Source: UBA9655 sp964597045 (GTDB taxonomy: Bacteria; Pseudomonadota; Alphaproteobacteria; UBA9655). Taken from it: a DNA stretch of 64,000 nucleotides. Each line of letters opens with the position of its first letter. Positions within the stretch are counted from its first letter, which is position 1. Below, piece after piece: positions 1 to 9,431 of the stretch. Both the position numbers and the translations under genes were made by a program. The notes under the pieces were generated by a model. The model saw only the letters and a list, made by a program, of their open reading frames with translations. It made no database searches and had not been told where the DNA came from. The stretch is from NCBI GenBank assembly GCA_964597045.1, contig CAZQWE010000008.1, forward strand, positions 1 through 64,000. The letters are read 5' to 3'.

Positions 1-2
1 GG

Positions 3-605
3 TTTTGGTATATTATCATGGAACCCTTAAAAACGTTCACATCACAAAAAGGGTGGCTGGCAATCATTATCCTGATGTTATTTTACAGGTTACCTGAAAA
101 TTTGTTCCAAATGATGCAACTGCTTTTTTTCCAGGATTTGGGTTTTTCAACAGGGGAAATCATCACTGTTGTAAAGGTTTTCGGTATGACGGCAAGCATT
201 TGTGGGAGTATCGCTGGTGGCTATTTTATCCGTACCAAAGGTTATAAATGGACATTATTTTGGGGGGCCCTTCTTCATGGAATGGTCTTGATTTGTTTCC
301 TTGTCCTGGCAAAGTTAGGGACAAACCTCCCTTTCTTCTATTTAACTGTTGGACTTGAGTGTTTCCTGAGTGGTTTAACTCTGACAGCCTTTTTCTCATA
401 TCAATTGACCTGCGTGAGTATTACTTTTGCGGCTACTCAGCTTGCCTTGTTGACCTCATTAGAGCAGCTCAGTCGTTCCTTCGCCTCACCCGTTTCTGGG
501 TTTGTTATTGATACCTATGGGTGGACGTCCTTTTTGGGTTTACTTATCCTTTCATCGATTCCAGGCGTTTTGTGGATTTCTCGTACACCTTTTTCAAGAA
601 CTTAA
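3..605 (+). CDS. AmpG-like MFS transporter, C-terminal part (cut by window edge)
   Basis: This is the C-terminal portion of a polytopic membrane protein. The frame stays open from the window edge through the first ATG at 18 (codons before it read F-W-Y-I-I), so the gene almost certainly begins outside the window. About five to six hydrophobic segments are visible, with a short basic loop (residues RTKGYK in GGYFIRTKGYKW) between two of them, as in major facilitator proteins. The motif PENLFQMM followed by FFQDLGFS resembles the second half of AmpG/PAT-family permeases, which import muropeptides or other solutes across the inner membrane. The substrate is inferred from family resemblance only. 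No terminator is evident after the stop. Confidence 0.7.
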   Translation, partial: FWYIIMEPLKTFTSQKGWLAIIILMLFYRLPENLFQMMQLLFFQDLGFSTGEIITVVKVFGMTASICGSIAGGYFIRTKGYKWTLFWGALLHGMVLICFLVLAKLGTNLPFFYLTVGLECFLSGLTLTAFFSYQLTCVSITFAATQLALLTSLEQLSRSFASPVSGFVIDTYGWTSFLGLLILSSIPGVLWISRTPFSRT

Positions 606-665
606 AGCATATCTAGCTTTTTTTCGAATTTTGGGCTATCCTTACAAAAATAGAGAAAAAAACCC

Positions 666-1448
666 ATGCGTTGTTTAACCATTAGTACAGCTGAAACTTA
701 TGACCTCCAAGGCCTGGCACTTGCTTTGGAAGATGTTGAGTTTATTAATTTTTACACGGATACGCTCCATGCGTCATTCAAAGAGTGGGATATTTTTATA
801 TTTCGCTATGGATGTCTTGTTCTTTGGAATGTTCCGGAAGAAGCTGAAACTCATTTTTTGAAGCTTCTTGAGTCCTATTCTCAGACACCCATTAATCCCG
901 TTCTGGAAGAGCTTGAATATTCCTTTGGAAGTAAAGCTAGATTTTTACAAGGTAAGATTACATTAACTCAAAAACGTTCCCATGAATTGCAAATGCTTGC
1001 GGTGTCCTACGGTCTTTCCCAGGCTATTAAACTTTCCGCCTTTGAACAGAGGATTGATAACACAATCGAGACAACGAAGAATATCCCTCAAGAAATTGCG
1101 AAGAAGGGACGAGTTTCCCTTTCGCGTAAGGAAATCTCTCAACGGATTGGGGAGCTGTTCATTGAACGCACATCAGTGAACTTACACAGTGATATTCTGG
1201 ATGCTCCACTATTTATCTGGGATCATCCTGAGTATGAAGGACTGTATAATATGACAATTGGCGATCTGGAGCTTCATAATCGGACGACGGTTTTGAACCG
1301 GAGGCTTGATATCGTAAAAGAACTCTTTGAAATGATGCGGGATGAGCTTAACAACAGACACTCAACCTTACTTGAAGTCATTATCATTTTTCTTATTTTT
1401 ATTGAAGTTTTGCTGACACTCATCGTTCATGTCTTTCATCTTGTTTAG
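666..1448 (+). CDS. RMD1/YagE (DUF155) family protein
   Basis: A 260-residue protein of the RMD1/DUF155 family, known from fungal and mitochondrial proteins and from many bacteria; the biochemical role is unsettled. The early segment IFIFRYGCLVLWNV matches the conserved family core, and the region near residues 190-235 (DHPEYEGLYN, then a helix rich in L, N and R) is typical of the family. A C-terminal hydrophobic helix (VIIIFLIFIEVLLTLIV) suggests anchoring to the inner membrane by the tail. It stands alone between the transporter fragment and the host-attachment-family gene. The ATG at 666 has only a weak A-rich upstream sequence. Confidence 0.8.
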   Translation: MRCLTISTAETYDLQGLALALEDVEFINFYTDTLHASFKEWDIFIFRYGCLVLWNVPEEAETHFLKLLESYSQTPINPVLEELEYSFGSKARFLQGKITLTQKRSHELQMLAVSYGLSQAIKLSAFEQRIDNTIETTKNIPQEIAKKGRVSLSRKEISQRIGELFIERTSVNLHSDILDAPLFIWDHPEYEGLYNMTIGDLELHNRTTVLNRRLDIVKELFEMMRDELNNRHSTLLEVIIIFLIFIEVLLTLIVHVFHLV

Positions 1449-1485
1449 GTTAGACGTTAACCTATGATCATCCCCGAAAAGAGAT

Positions 1486-1528
1486 AAAAAAAGGTCCCTC
1501 TTTTGTACTGACAACACTGACAGATTCA
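1486..1528. repeat. Half copy of TGACAACACTGACA palindromic repeat
   Basis: An A-tract, then GGTCCC, then ACTGACAACACTGACAGATTC: the left arm of the dispersed palindrome described at 18124-18211. The right arm is missing, so no hairpin can form here. Confidence 0.85.
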
Positions 1529-1596
1529 CCGTTAACGAGATTTTTATTATTTAGCGCGATACTGATTATATAAAGGCATCTTGAAGAGGAGGCATC

Positions 1597-2037
1597 ATGT
1601 ACAAACAAAAAAAAACCTGGGTTCTCATTGCAGATGGAGCTAGAGCGCGTATATTCGTGAAGGGGTATAAAAAACTTGATCATGTTATGAACCAGGATTT
1701 CGTTGGGGATAACCTTAAAGACAGTGCAGTCGGGAGCAGTAAACCAGGACGAGGATATGAAAGTATGAATCCGACACGGCATGCCTACCAACCTCGAACC
1801 GATTGGCATCAACATCAAAAGGAACTTTTTGCAAAAGAGCTTTGTGAAGTTCTTGAAAAAGCAACCGAACATTCCGAATTCGATGAACTGGTTATCATTT
1901 CTCCACCTAAGACTTTGGGAGATATCCGTGGGAATTTATCTAAGCAAACTTTGGCTAAGGTAACAGCTGAGGTTTCAAAGGATATAACAAAGCTTACCGA
2001 GCATGAACTATTAAATTATTTGGATAGAGAGTTGTAA
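1597..2037 (+). CDS. Host attachment family protein (PF10116-like)
   Basis: A 146-residue cytoplasmic protein resembling the family named 'protein required for attachment to host cells', first linked to plant attachment in rhizobia-type bacteria. Visible hallmarks are the N-terminal WVLIADGARARIF strand-turn, the basic/aromatic middle containing H-A-Y-Q-P-R-T-D-W-H, and the LVIISPPKTLGDIR segment, which resembles an eRF1/archaeal release-factor-like fold. There is no signal peptide, so the historical name may not describe its real role. A strong Shine-Dalgarno (GAGGAGG) precedes the ATG. The gene appears monocistronic, 45 bases upstream of trkA on the same strand. Confidence 0.85.
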   Translation: MYKQKKTWVLIADGARARIFVKGYKKLDHVMNQDFVGDNLKDSAVGSSKPGRGYESMNPTRHAYQPRTDWHQHQKELFAKELCEVLEKATEHSEFDELVIISPPKTLGDIRGNLSKQTLAKVTAEVSKDITKLTEHELLNYLDREL

Positions 2038-2081
2038 AAATTAAGCGTATACTCTGATTCTAAATAAGATAAGAGGACGGC

Positions 2082-3458
2082 GTGAAAGTCATCATCTGCG
2101 GCGCAGGACAAGTTGGGTATAGCATTGCACGATATCTCTCGACACATGATAATGATGTTACGGTCATTGACCAATCTGAGGAACTCATCACCGATGTCTC
2201 TGCCACATTGGATGTTAGAGGGATAACAGGTTTTGCTTCCCATCCGGATGTTCTTTCACGGGCGGGTCTTTCTGATGCTGATATGATCATTGCTGTTACA
2301 TTTGCTGATGAAGTTAATATGATTGCGTGTCAAATCGCTCATTCCCTGTTCAATGTCCCCTTAAAGATCGCCCGAGTCAGAAACAAAAGCTACTTGAATC
2401 CGGATTGGTCAGATCTCTATAAACCAGATCATCTCCCCATTGATTTGATTATTTCCCCAGAGCTTGAGGTTGCACGTGCCATTGGGAGAGGACTTGAGGT
2501 ACCCGGTGCTTTTGAAGTAATCCCCTTTGCTGAAAAAACACTTCAAATGGTAGGGATTAAGTGTAAGGCAAAAGCGCCTATATTAAATACACCCTTAAGA
2601 CTTATTGAAAATCTATTCCCTGATCTTGATCTTCGTGTTCTTTTTATCGTTCGGGGCGATGCTGGTTTTGTTCCTACTCTAACAGATGAGCTCCTTGAGA
2701 ATGATGAAGTCTATCTCCTGATACCCACTGAACATTTAATGCACACGGTTGAAGCTTTTGGATTTAGTGAGCAAAAATCCCAACGTCTACTCATTCTTGG
2801 AGGGGGTAACGTTGGGTTCTGCTTAGCCGAAGAGGTTGAAGTAAACTATCCTTCAATATCTTTGATGTTAATTGAAAATGATAAGGAAAGAGCTAAATTT
2901 GTTGCCAATGGTTTGAGTCGTGCTGTGGTTCTACGGGGAGATGCTCTGGACAGGGAAATCTTAAGAGAAGCCAATGCAAAGATATCAAGCAAGGTTGTTG
3001 CTGTCACGTCTGATGATAAGGTTAATATTCTTGCGAGTATCCTTGCAAAAAGAATGGGGGCAGAACAGGCCATGGCGCTTGTGAATAGCTCCTCCTACTC
3101 AAGCCTTGTAAGCTCTATGGGTATTGATTCCGTGATAAGTCCTAAAGCTTTAACGGTTTCAAGTATTCTTCAATATGTTCGGAGGGGCCGTATTAGAGCT
3201 GTTCACTCCTTAAGAGATGGTTTTGGTGAAATTATTGAGGCTGAAGCTATTGGGACGTCCAGCGTTCTGGGTATGACGATAGAAGATATCAACATGCCAC
3301 GCAGTCTGGTTATAGGTGCCATTATTCGGGATGGCGAAATTCTTATGCCCCGTGATGATCTGGTGATTAAGGTCCATGATCGCATAGTACTGATGGTCAC
3401 AAGCCCTGCTGTAAAACGGTTCGAGAAACTCTTCTCTGTAAGGCTTGAGTATTTCTAA
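2082..3458 (+). CDS. trkA: Trk system potassium uptake protein TrkA
   Basis: A 458-residue peripheral regulatory subunit of Trk/Ktr potassium transporters. It has the usual duplicated layout: RCK_N Rossmann domain (MKVIICGAGQVGYSIA, residues 1-16, GxGxxG), RCK_C, then a second Rossmann domain (LLILGGGNVGFCLAEE near residue 235) and a second RCK_C ending with DRIVLMV. Length matches the family. The start is GTG at 2082 with AGAGGAC upstream. No TrkH/TrkG channel subunit lies in this window, so its partner must be encoded elsewhere. The gene is followed directly by two reverse-strand tRNAs. Confidence 0.95.
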   Translation: MKVIICGAGQVGYSIARYLSTHDNDVTVIDQSEELITDVSATLDVRGITGFASHPDVLSRAGLSDADMIIAVTFADEVNMIACQIAHSLFNVPLKIARVRNKSYLNPDWSDLYKPDHLPIDLIISPELEVARAIGRGLEVPGAFEVIPFAEKTLQMVGIKCKAKAPILNTPLRLIENLFPDLDLRVLFIVRGDAGFVPTLTDELLENDEVYLLIPTEHLMHTVEAFGFSEQKSQRLLILGGGNVGFCLAEEVEVNYPSISLMLIENDKERAKFVANGLSRAVVLRGDALDREILREANAKISSKVVAVTSDDKVNILASILAKRMGAEQAMALVNSSSYSSLVSSMGIDSVISPKALTVSSILQYVRRGRIRAVHSLRDGFGEIIEAEAIGTSSVLGMTIEDINMPRSLVIGAIIRDGEILMPRDDLVIKVHDRIVLMVTSPAVKRFEKLFSVRLEYF

Positions 3459-3468
3459 AGGCTAAGGC

Positions 3469-3545
3469 TGGTAGCGGAGGAGGGATTTGAACCCCCGACA
3501 AACGGATTATGATTCCGCTGCTCTGACCAACTGAGCTACTCCGCC
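3469..3545 (-). tRNA. tRNA-Met (anticodon CAT), elongator type
   Basis: Read on the minus strand, a full cloverleaf starts GGCGGAG and ends CTCCGCTACCA with encoded CCA. The anticodon loop is ATCATAA inside a GCGGA/TCCGT stem, giving CAT. The D-loop contains AGCTCAGTTGGT and the T-arm GGTTCAAATCC. It resembles alphaproteobacterial elongator tRNA-Met; a lysidine-type tRNA-Ile with the same anticodon is the alternative. Confidence 0.93.
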
Positions 3546-3557
3546 AAAAAGAAAAGG

Positions 3558-3633
3558 TGGTGCCCAGAGGCGGATTCGAACCACCGACACAGGGATTTTC
3601 AGTCCCTTGCTCTACCAGCTGAGCTATCTGGGC
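3558..3633 (-). tRNA. tRNA-Phe (anticodon GAA)
   Basis: The minus-strand cloverleaf starts GCCCAGA and ends TCTGGGCACCA with encoded CCA. The anticodon loop CTGAAAA within AGGGA/TCCCT gives GAA. It lies 12 bases upstream (in the minus direction) of tRNA-Met, so the two are probably cotranscribed. Confidence 0.95.
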
Positions 3634-3688
3634 CCACCTGCTAGTTCTATAGATAAAATTTGACCTTTTGTCTAGTCTATTGAAAAAA

Positions 3689-6600
3689 TTATTTAGAAAG
3701 TTTGCCCTTCACGAACGTATACACGAAAGGCACTGCGAATAATGTAAAGAAAGTCCCTCCAAGCAACCCCCCCACCAGAACCCATCCAATTTGTTGACGG
3801 CTACTGGCTCCTGCACCCGTTGCAAAGGCGAGGGGAACAGCACCAAGAACCATAGCCCCCGTTGTCATGAGGATAGGTCTCAGGCGCATGGATGCTGCTT
3901 TCAGAGCCGCGTCCATAACACTTAAACCTTCATCTCTTTGTTTGTTCGCAAACTCCACGAGCAAGATACCATGTTTTGTAATGAGCCCAACCAGTGTAAT
4001 GAGCCCCACCTGACTAAAGATATTCATCGTACTTCCTGTGAGATACAAGGCAAGGAGTGCCCCTGCCATGGACAAAGGAACCGTTATCATGATGAGCAAA
4101 GGATCAAGCAAGCTTTCAAACTGTATGGCTAGAACAAGGTAAATGAAGAGAAGTGCGGCCAAGAACATCAGATACATCTCACCTTGGGATTCCATGAACT
4201 TACGTAAATGTCCAACGGGTTCCATTTGAGCTGTTGCAGGAAGGGCTTCTTTAGCTGCTGCTTTGAGTATGACAAGCGCCTCATCTGTCCGGCAAGAAGG
4301 AGAAAGATCGGCATTCAAGGTAGAGGAACGCATCTTTGTGAGGTGCTTGAGTTCAGCAGGGATCGCAATCTCTTTCAAGGTAATGAGACTGTTTAAGGGA
4401 ACCAGTGTATCTTTCTTTTCCGAGTCCTTATCACCCTTAGGAGCTTCAGATTTTACATAAAAGTTGCCTATGTCGCTAAAGTCCTTCTTATGCTTTTCAT
4501 CGGATTGGATCACAATATCATAGTGACGACCTTCCTTTTCAAAAGTAGTGGAACGGTTTCCGCTTAGCATTACCTCAAGTGTTCGGCCAATATCAGCAAC
4601 TTTTACATTCAGTAAAGCTGCCTTGTTACGGTCAACGTTGATGGTCAACTGTGGGGTCGCCAAGTATAAATCATGGCTCACGTTTTCAAAGCAGGGGGAT
4701 TCCTTCAACTTTTTGACAAGCTTATCCATGTCTTGTTCGTGAGCTTGGTAAGTTCCTGGTGTTTTGATCCCCATTTGAAGCCCGGACTGGCCTCCAGAGA
4801 GTAGGCCCTTCATAGGGAAAATAAAGGTCTCAACACCTTCAACTCCCTTAGCTTGCTTGCGAAGTTCATCAATGATTTCGTTTTGACTTCTTTTGCGAAT
4901 AGACCAGGGTTTGAGTGTAATACCAGCATACACACCTGACCTCATCGTTGCGGACCAAATCCCAACATGCTCTGGGACATTACCCATCATGCCCTCAACA
5001 ACTTTGGTATACCCGGACATGGTTTCGAGTGTGGTTCCTTCAGGACCTTGCGTCCAGGACATAACGACCCCTTCGTCCTCTTGGGGAGCAAGTTCTGCGG
5101 GTATTCGAGTGAATAAGACCCCACCTGTAATAAGAACAGTAATGAGTACGCCTGTGAGGATTTTGGGCATGGTCAAAGCTTTTCTGAGGGCTTTCTGATA
5201 GGATGAATCAATCTTTGCCAGAAAACCTTCAATCCAGTCCGTAAATCGATTGTGATGTTCCTTTTCCTTGGGCAAGAGAATCTTTGAGCACATCATGGGA
5301 GAGAGGGTTAAAGCCACAAGACCTGAAATAAGAACAGCGCCTGAGAGGGATACGGCAAACTCAGAGAAAAGTTTTCCTGTGAGGCCCTGTACGAAGGCAA
5401 TAGGTGCGTAAACGGTGGCAAGAGTTAGAGTCATAGCGATAACTGCAAACCCCACCTCCCTGGCTCCTTTAAGAGCCGCATCGACGGGTTTTAACCCATT
5501 TTCGATATGGCGGTGGATGTTCTCAAGGACAACAATCGCGTCATCAACAACAAGTCCAATAGCAAGGACCATCGCAAGAAGAGTGATGGTATTAATTGAG
5601 CAGTGAAAAGCATACAAAAACGCAAAGGATCCAATCAATGATACAGGGATCGTGAGGAGGGGGATAAAGGCGGCCCTTGGAGAATGGAGGAAGAAAAAGA
5701 TAATTAGGAGAACCAACACAGTGGCTTCGAATATGGTTGTTTTGACAGCCGAAATGGAAGCTTCAATGAACATGGAGAAGTTATACCCAATCTCAAGGAT
5801 CATATCAGGAGGGAGGGTTTCCTTAACTTTATTGTAAATATGAGTGACTTCATTAGAGATGGCTAGGATATTGCCTCCTGTCATTTTCCGAAGTCCGATA
5901 AAAACGGCTGGCTTGTCATTAAATCGGGGCTGCCATTGATCCTCCCCATTGTCCTTTTCAAGAGTAATCGTCGAGATATCCTTAAGATGAATGACACTCC
6001 CTTTCGCGTTGGAAATGACGAGTTCTCCCATTTCCTGAGGTGTATTTAATCCCGCTGCTGTGATGATGCTTACGTGTCGTTTCCCTTTTACGATGTTACC
6101 AGAAGGCATTTCTTGCGTGTTTTCTTGAAGAGTGTCGATAATATCAGTAACGGCGATATTATAAGCTTTGAGCTTTTCTCTATCGAGTCTAACTTGCATA
6201 GTGATGGGATTTCCCCAGATCTGGATGCCTCCAACACCTGAAATGGATTCAAATAAGCCCTTAAGATTGCGAACGGTAAAGTCATAAAGCTCAAGATCAT
6301 CATATTTGGGGCTTGTCAGAACAAGTGTCATAAAGGCATCAATATTCGACTGACCCTTTTTAACCTTAGGATCCTTTGAATCTTCTGGAAGACTATCACG
6401 AACTTGAGCGATTCTCTCGCGAGTATCAGCCGCCGCATCGCTCAAGGATACGCCGCCTTTGAAGAACAAGGTAATTGTACTTTGTCCTATCTTACTTGTG
6501 GACTCCATATAATCGAGACCTGAAATACCTGATAAAGCATCTTCAAGGCGTGTTGTGACCTTGGATTCAACAATGGATGAAGCGGCTCCCGGATAGGCGG

Positions 6601-6745
6601 TTTCGACCATAATGATGGGCTCTTCCACATCGGGATACTGTTGTAGACTTAGATTCATATAGGACAGAAGTCCTATAATGATAATCATAATGTTGAGCGC
6701 GAGTGAAAAAACAGGCCGCTTGATTGCTATGTCAGTAATAAACAT
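3689..6745 (-). CDS. RND-family efflux pump inner-membrane permease
   Basis: A 1018-residue AcrB/MexB-type (HAE-1) proton-driven exporter in the inner membrane. The first transmembrane helix is followed by the porter-domain motif QQYPDVEEPIIMVET, and the central membrane segment carries LAIGLVVDDAIVVLENIHR, with the paired aspartates of the proton relay. A second half repeats the pattern with FSQVGLITLVGLITKHGILLVEFAN. Length is slightly below AcrB. It starts 3 bases after the adaptor gene stop, so the two are one operon. No outer-membrane factor gene is present nearby. Substrate cannot be read from sequence. Confidence 0.93.
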   Translation of the reverse strand: MFITDIAIKRPVFSLALNIMIIIIGLLSYMNLSLQQYPDVEEPIIMVETAYPGAASSIVESKVTTRLEDALSGISGLDYMESTSKIGQSTITLFFKGGVSLSDAAADTRERIAQVRDSLPEDSKDPKVKKGQSNIDAFMTLVLTSPKYDDLELYDFTVRNLKGLFESISGVGGIQIWGNPITMQVRLDREKLKAYNIAVTDIIDTLQENTQEMPSGNIVKGKRHVSIITAAGLNTPQEMGELVISNAKGSVIHLKDISTITLEKDNGEDQWQPRFNDKPAVFIGLRKMTGGNILAISNEVTHIYNKVKETLPPDMILEIGYNFSMFIEASISAVKTTIFEATVLVLLIIFFFLHSPRAAFIPLLTIPVSLIGSFAFLYAFHCSINTITLLAMVLAIGLVVDDAIVVLENIHRHIENGLKPVDAALKGAREVGFAVIAMTLTLATVYAPIAFVQGLTGKLFSEFAVSLSGAVLISGLVALTLSPMMCSKILLPKEKEHHNRFTDWIEGFLAKIDSSYQKALRKALTMPKILTGVLITVLITGGVLFTRIPAELAPQEDEGVVMSWTQGPEGTTLETMSGYTKVVEGMMGNVPEHVGIWSATMRSGVYAGITLKPWSIRKRSQNEIIDELRKQAKGVEGVETFIFPMKGLLSGGQSGLQMGIKTPGTYQAHEQDMDKLVKKLKESPCFENVSHDLYLATPQLTINVDRNKAALLNVKVADIGRTLEVMLSGNRSTTFEKEGRHYDIVIQSDEKHKKDFSDIGNFYVKSEAPKGDKDSEKKDTLVPLNSLITLKEIAIPAELKHLTKMRSSTLNADLSPSCRTDEALVILKAAAKEALPATAQMEPVGHLRKFMESQGEMYLMFLAALLFIYLVLAIQFESLLDPLLIMITVPLSMAGALLALYLTGSTMNIFSQVGLITLVGLITKHGILLVEFANKQRDEGLSVMDAALKAASMRLRPILMTTGAMVLGAVPLAFATGAGASSRQQIGWVLVGGLLGGTFFTLFAVPFVYTFVKGKLSK

Positions 6746-6748
6746 CTT

Positions 6749-7744
6749 TTATTTAACCTTTATCAATGACCCATCATGAATCTTGCTTTGGCCCTCGAGG
6801 ACGATCTCATCACCCTTCTTTAGTCCCGTAAGCACTTCAGCTTGATCAGCAGTGCGTTTGCCGATTGTGATAGGGGTGAGAACAGCTTTATCCCCAACCT
6901 TTTTATAAACATTCACACTATCGGGACGCACAACGATAGCTTGCTCTGGGATGAGAAGAACCGTTTCCTTGACTTGACTCGAGGTTATCCGTGCATGACC
7001 ATAAAGACCGGGAACAAGCACTTCATCTTTGTTCTCAAAGGTGGCAAATATTTTAACGCTTCGGGTGTCTTCATCAACGGAAGGCTCAACGGCCTCAATT
7101 TTCCCCTCGAAGGTTTTGCAAGGGTAAACATCAGTTGTTGCCAACACTTTATCTCCAACTTTGAGGGAGGGGATCTCCTTTTGGGGCACTTGGAACGTCA
7201 AACGAATTGGGGTTAGATCCTGAATCCGAACGAGCTCATCTCCCTCAATAACATAAGATCCCTTGGCGACTTGACGGTTGGAAAGAACACCATCAAAGGG
7301 AGCATAAATAAAGGTTTTCTCGAGTGCTGCTTTTGCTTGCTCTAAATCAGCTCGGTCGGACCTTACTTTAGCTTCTGCATTCTCCAGGTCCTGGGGGCTA
7401 ATAAATTTTTTATTGCTCAATGTTTGCTTACGCTTGAGCATATTCTCACTTAAGGCAAGAGCGGATTCTGCCTTCATGACAGCAGCCTTTTGCTCTCTAT
7501 TATTGAGAGTTATGAGGAGTTGATGATCCTTAGCTCTGTCTCCATCCTTAAAGGAAACAGCTTCAATTTGACCCGAAATAACGGCTTTCAATGTGACATC
7601 ACTATAGGGTGTGAAGGTTCCAACTCCTGAGACTTCATGACTTAACGTTCCTTCATTCACTTGAGTGAGCTTAACAACTTGGGGGATTTCTTGTGCCCAA
7701 GCAGAAGTTGTCAGGAAAAGACAAAAAAGCAAATAACGCAGCAT
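6749..7744 (-). CDS. RND efflux periplasmic adaptor subunit (MFP)
   Basis: A 331-residue HlyD/AcrA-type membrane fusion protein that bridges the RND pump to an outer-membrane channel. A cleavable signal peptide is evident (MLRYLLFCLFLTTSAWA). Next come a lipoyl/barrel-sandwich half, a short alpha-helical hairpin (about residues 85-145, rich in A, E and K), and the second barrel half with IYAPFDGVLSNRQVAKGSYV. The beta-barrel and membrane-proximal domains follow. AAGGA precedes the ATG. First gene of the two-gene operon with the permease downstream. Confidence 0.92.
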   Translation of the reverse strand: MLRYLLFCLFLTTSAWAQEIPQVVKLTQVNEGTLSHEVSGVGTFTPYSDVTLKAVISGQIEAVSFKDGDRAKDHQLLITLNNREQKAAVMKAESALALSENMLKRKQTLSNKKFISPQDLENAEAKVRSDRADLEQAKAALEKTFIYAPFDGVLSNRQVAKGSYVIEGDELVRIQDLTPIRLTFQVPQKEIPSLKVGDKVLATTDVYPCKTFEGKIEAVEPSVDEDTRSVKIFATFENKDEVLVPGLYGHARITSSQVKETVLLIPEQAIVVRPDSVNVYKKVGDKAVLTPITIGKRTADQAEVLTGLKKGDEIVLEGQSKIHDGSLIKVK

Positions 7745-7809
7745 TGTAAAATCCTTTGAGAAAGGGGTGGTTTTTGGTTATAACTAAGAAAACAACTGAG
7801 GTAAATACC

Positions 7810-8595
7810 ATGTTTCTTGTGGATAGTCACTGTCATTTAAATCATGAACCCATGGCAAGTGATATAAATGCAACGCTTAAAAGGGCTCAAGAGCTGGGTG
7901 TCAAGGGATTTTTGACGATTTGTACTGATTTATCAGAGGCTTCAACCGTTGCGGATATCGCGGCCGCTCATACAAATGTGTTTGCAAGTCTGGGTGTGCA
8001 TCCTCATGAAGCAGAGAAAACCTTGCCAGAGAAGGAACTTCTTGCTGTCTTAACTGAAAAAGCCGTTCACCCTAATGTTGTTGGGTTTGGGGAGACGGGT
8101 CTGGATTATTATTATCACCACAGTCCCAAGGAAGCTCAGCAATCCTCTTTCAAGGCCCATATTGAGGCATCAATAGCCTGTGACCTCCCGTTGATTGTTC
8201 ACACGCGTGACGCGGAAAAAGATACCATTGATATGCTCAAAGAGATTGGGAAAGGGAAAGTGCGGGGTGTGATGCATTGTTTCTCAGGAAGTGCTTGGCT
8301 CAGGGATCAATCCTTAGAGCTTGGGTTTTATATGTCAGCTTCAGGGATTATCACCTTCAATAAGGCGGAGGAGTTGCGAGAGGTATTCAGAGATGTCCCC
8401 CTCGAGAGGTTGCTCATTGAAACAGATGCACCTTTCCTTGCGCCTGTTCCTTATCGGGGAAAGTCGAATGAACCAGCGTTTGTGGTGGAGACCGCTAAAA
8501 AACTTGCCGAACTCAAGGGGGTAGGGTATGAGGAGCTTGGTAAGCAAACGACCCAGAATTTTCTAGATCTGTTTACAAAGGTGAGGTTTTCATGA
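7810..8595 (+). CDS. tatD: TatD family metal-dependent DNase/hydrolase
   Basis: A TIM-barrel metal hydrolase of the TatD/YcfH family, which acts as 3'-5' DNase or deacylase in the cytoplasm. Metal-binding motifs are all present: DSHCHL near the start, GETGLDYY, a histidine in VHTRDAEKDT, HCFSGS, and the closing IETDAPFLAP. I chose ATG 7810 (protein about 261 residues) because the family starts with a strand leading directly into DSHCHL. The frame stays open 54 bases further upstream to 7756, but that extension is unlike the family. The stop overlaps the next start by 4 bases (ATGA), indicating translational coupling. Confidence 0.92.
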   Translation: MFLVDSHCHLNHEPMASDINATLKRAQELGVKGFLTICTDLSEASTVADIAAAHTNVFASLGVHPHEAEKTLPEKELLAVLTEKAVHPNVVGFGETGLDYYYHHSPKEAQQSSFKAHIEASIACDLPLIVHTRDAEKDTIDMLKEIGKGKVRGVMHCFSGSAWLRDQSLELGFYMSASGIITFNKAEELREVFRDVPLERLLIETDAPFLAPVPYRGKSNEPAFVVETAKKLAELKGVGYEELGKQTTQNFLDLFTKVRFS

Positions 8596-9356
8596 AAGTT
8601 ATTATACTGGGGTGTGGGGCCTCTGCAGGAGTTCCCTTGATCACGGGAGAGTGGATTGGGTGCAATCCTGATAACCCCAAAAACCGTCGGCGGAGGAGCT
8701 CGATAGCCGTTCAAAGTGGGGGTAAAACGATTCTGGTTGATACGTCGCCTGACCTGAGGGAACAATGCATATCGGCTCAAATTAAGAAGGTTGACGCCGT
8801 ACTCTATACCCATGATCATGCGGATCATACCCATGGGATTGATGACTTGAGGGTGATGGCTCACCGGAATCAAATGCCTATTCCCATTTATGGAAACCAG
8901 GAAACAATTGAGTTTCTCAAGAAACGTTTTGGCTATGCCTTTGCTCATGAGGAGCTTACGCCAGACATATACCGTCATTTCGTGGTTCCCAATATAATAG
9001 CGGGTCCCTTCCAGATTGGAGATACCCCGATCGTTCCCTTTATTCAAGGACATGGGTATACAGCATCCATCGGTTATCGCTTTGATAAGATTGCTTATTC
9101 AACGGATGTGGTAGAACTTGAAGATGCCTCATTTAAAGCTTTAGAGGGAATAGATACGTGGATTGTGGATTGCATTACCTTAGATCCAAAACCCACCCAT
9201 TCCCATCTTGAGAAGACATTAAGTTGGATTGAGCGTGTCAAGCCTCGCCGTTCGATTCTCACACACATGTCCGCCCAGTTGGATTATGATAAGTTGAGTA
9301 GTCTTTTGCCTGAAGGTGTTGAACCAGGTTACGATGGTTTGGTCATTGAGCTCTGA
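8592..9356 (+). CDS. MBL-fold metallohydrolase, PhnP-like
   Basis: A 254-residue metallo-beta-lactamase-fold phosphodiesterase close to PhnP/Lipoate-neighbour MBL proteins. The N-terminal LGCGASAGVPL and the zinc motif THDHADHTHGIDD are characteristic; later zinc ligands appear in YSTDVV and LTHMSAQLDY. It may act on cyclic phosphate or nucleotide substrates in the cytoplasm, which is family inference. It overlaps tatD by 4 bases, and the tatD-MBL pair is a common proteobacterial arrangement. No phosphonate (phn) genes are nearby, so a housekeeping role is more likely than phosphonate breakdown. Confidence 0.9.
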   Translation: MKVIILGCGASAGVPLITGEWIGCNPDNPKNRRRRSSIAVQSGGKTILVDTSPDLREQCISAQIKKVDAVLYTHDHADHTHGIDDLRVMAHRNQMPIPIYGNQETIEFLKKRFGYAFAHEELTPDIYRHFVVPNIIAGPFQIGDTPIVPFIQGHGYTASIGYRFDKIAYSTDVVELEDASFKALEGIDTWIVDCITLDPKPTHSHLEKTLSWIERVKPRRSILTHMSAQLDYDKLSSLLPEGVEPGYDGLVIEL

Positions 9357-9368
9357 GAGAGAATTATC

Positions 9369-9412
9369 AAAAAAAAAGGTCCCCCTTTTGTACTGACAAC
9401 ACTGACAGATTC
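9369..9412. repeat. Half copy of TGACAACACTGACA palindromic repeat
   Basis: A-tract, GGTCCCCC, then ACTGACAACACTGACAGATTC. Left arm only, placed just past the stop of the MBL gene between convergent genes. Confidence 0.85.
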
Positions 9413-9431
9413 AGCTCACCATTCGTCATTG

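Noticed and set aside
1468..1872. Minus-strand ORF of 134 residues over the repeat and host-attachment gene
   Set aside because: It is antisense to a clear family gene, and its end is coded by the palindromic repeat.
8451..9053. Minus-strand ORF of 200 residues
   Set aside because: It is antisense to the PhnP-like gene, whose zinc motifs make the plus strand the real one.
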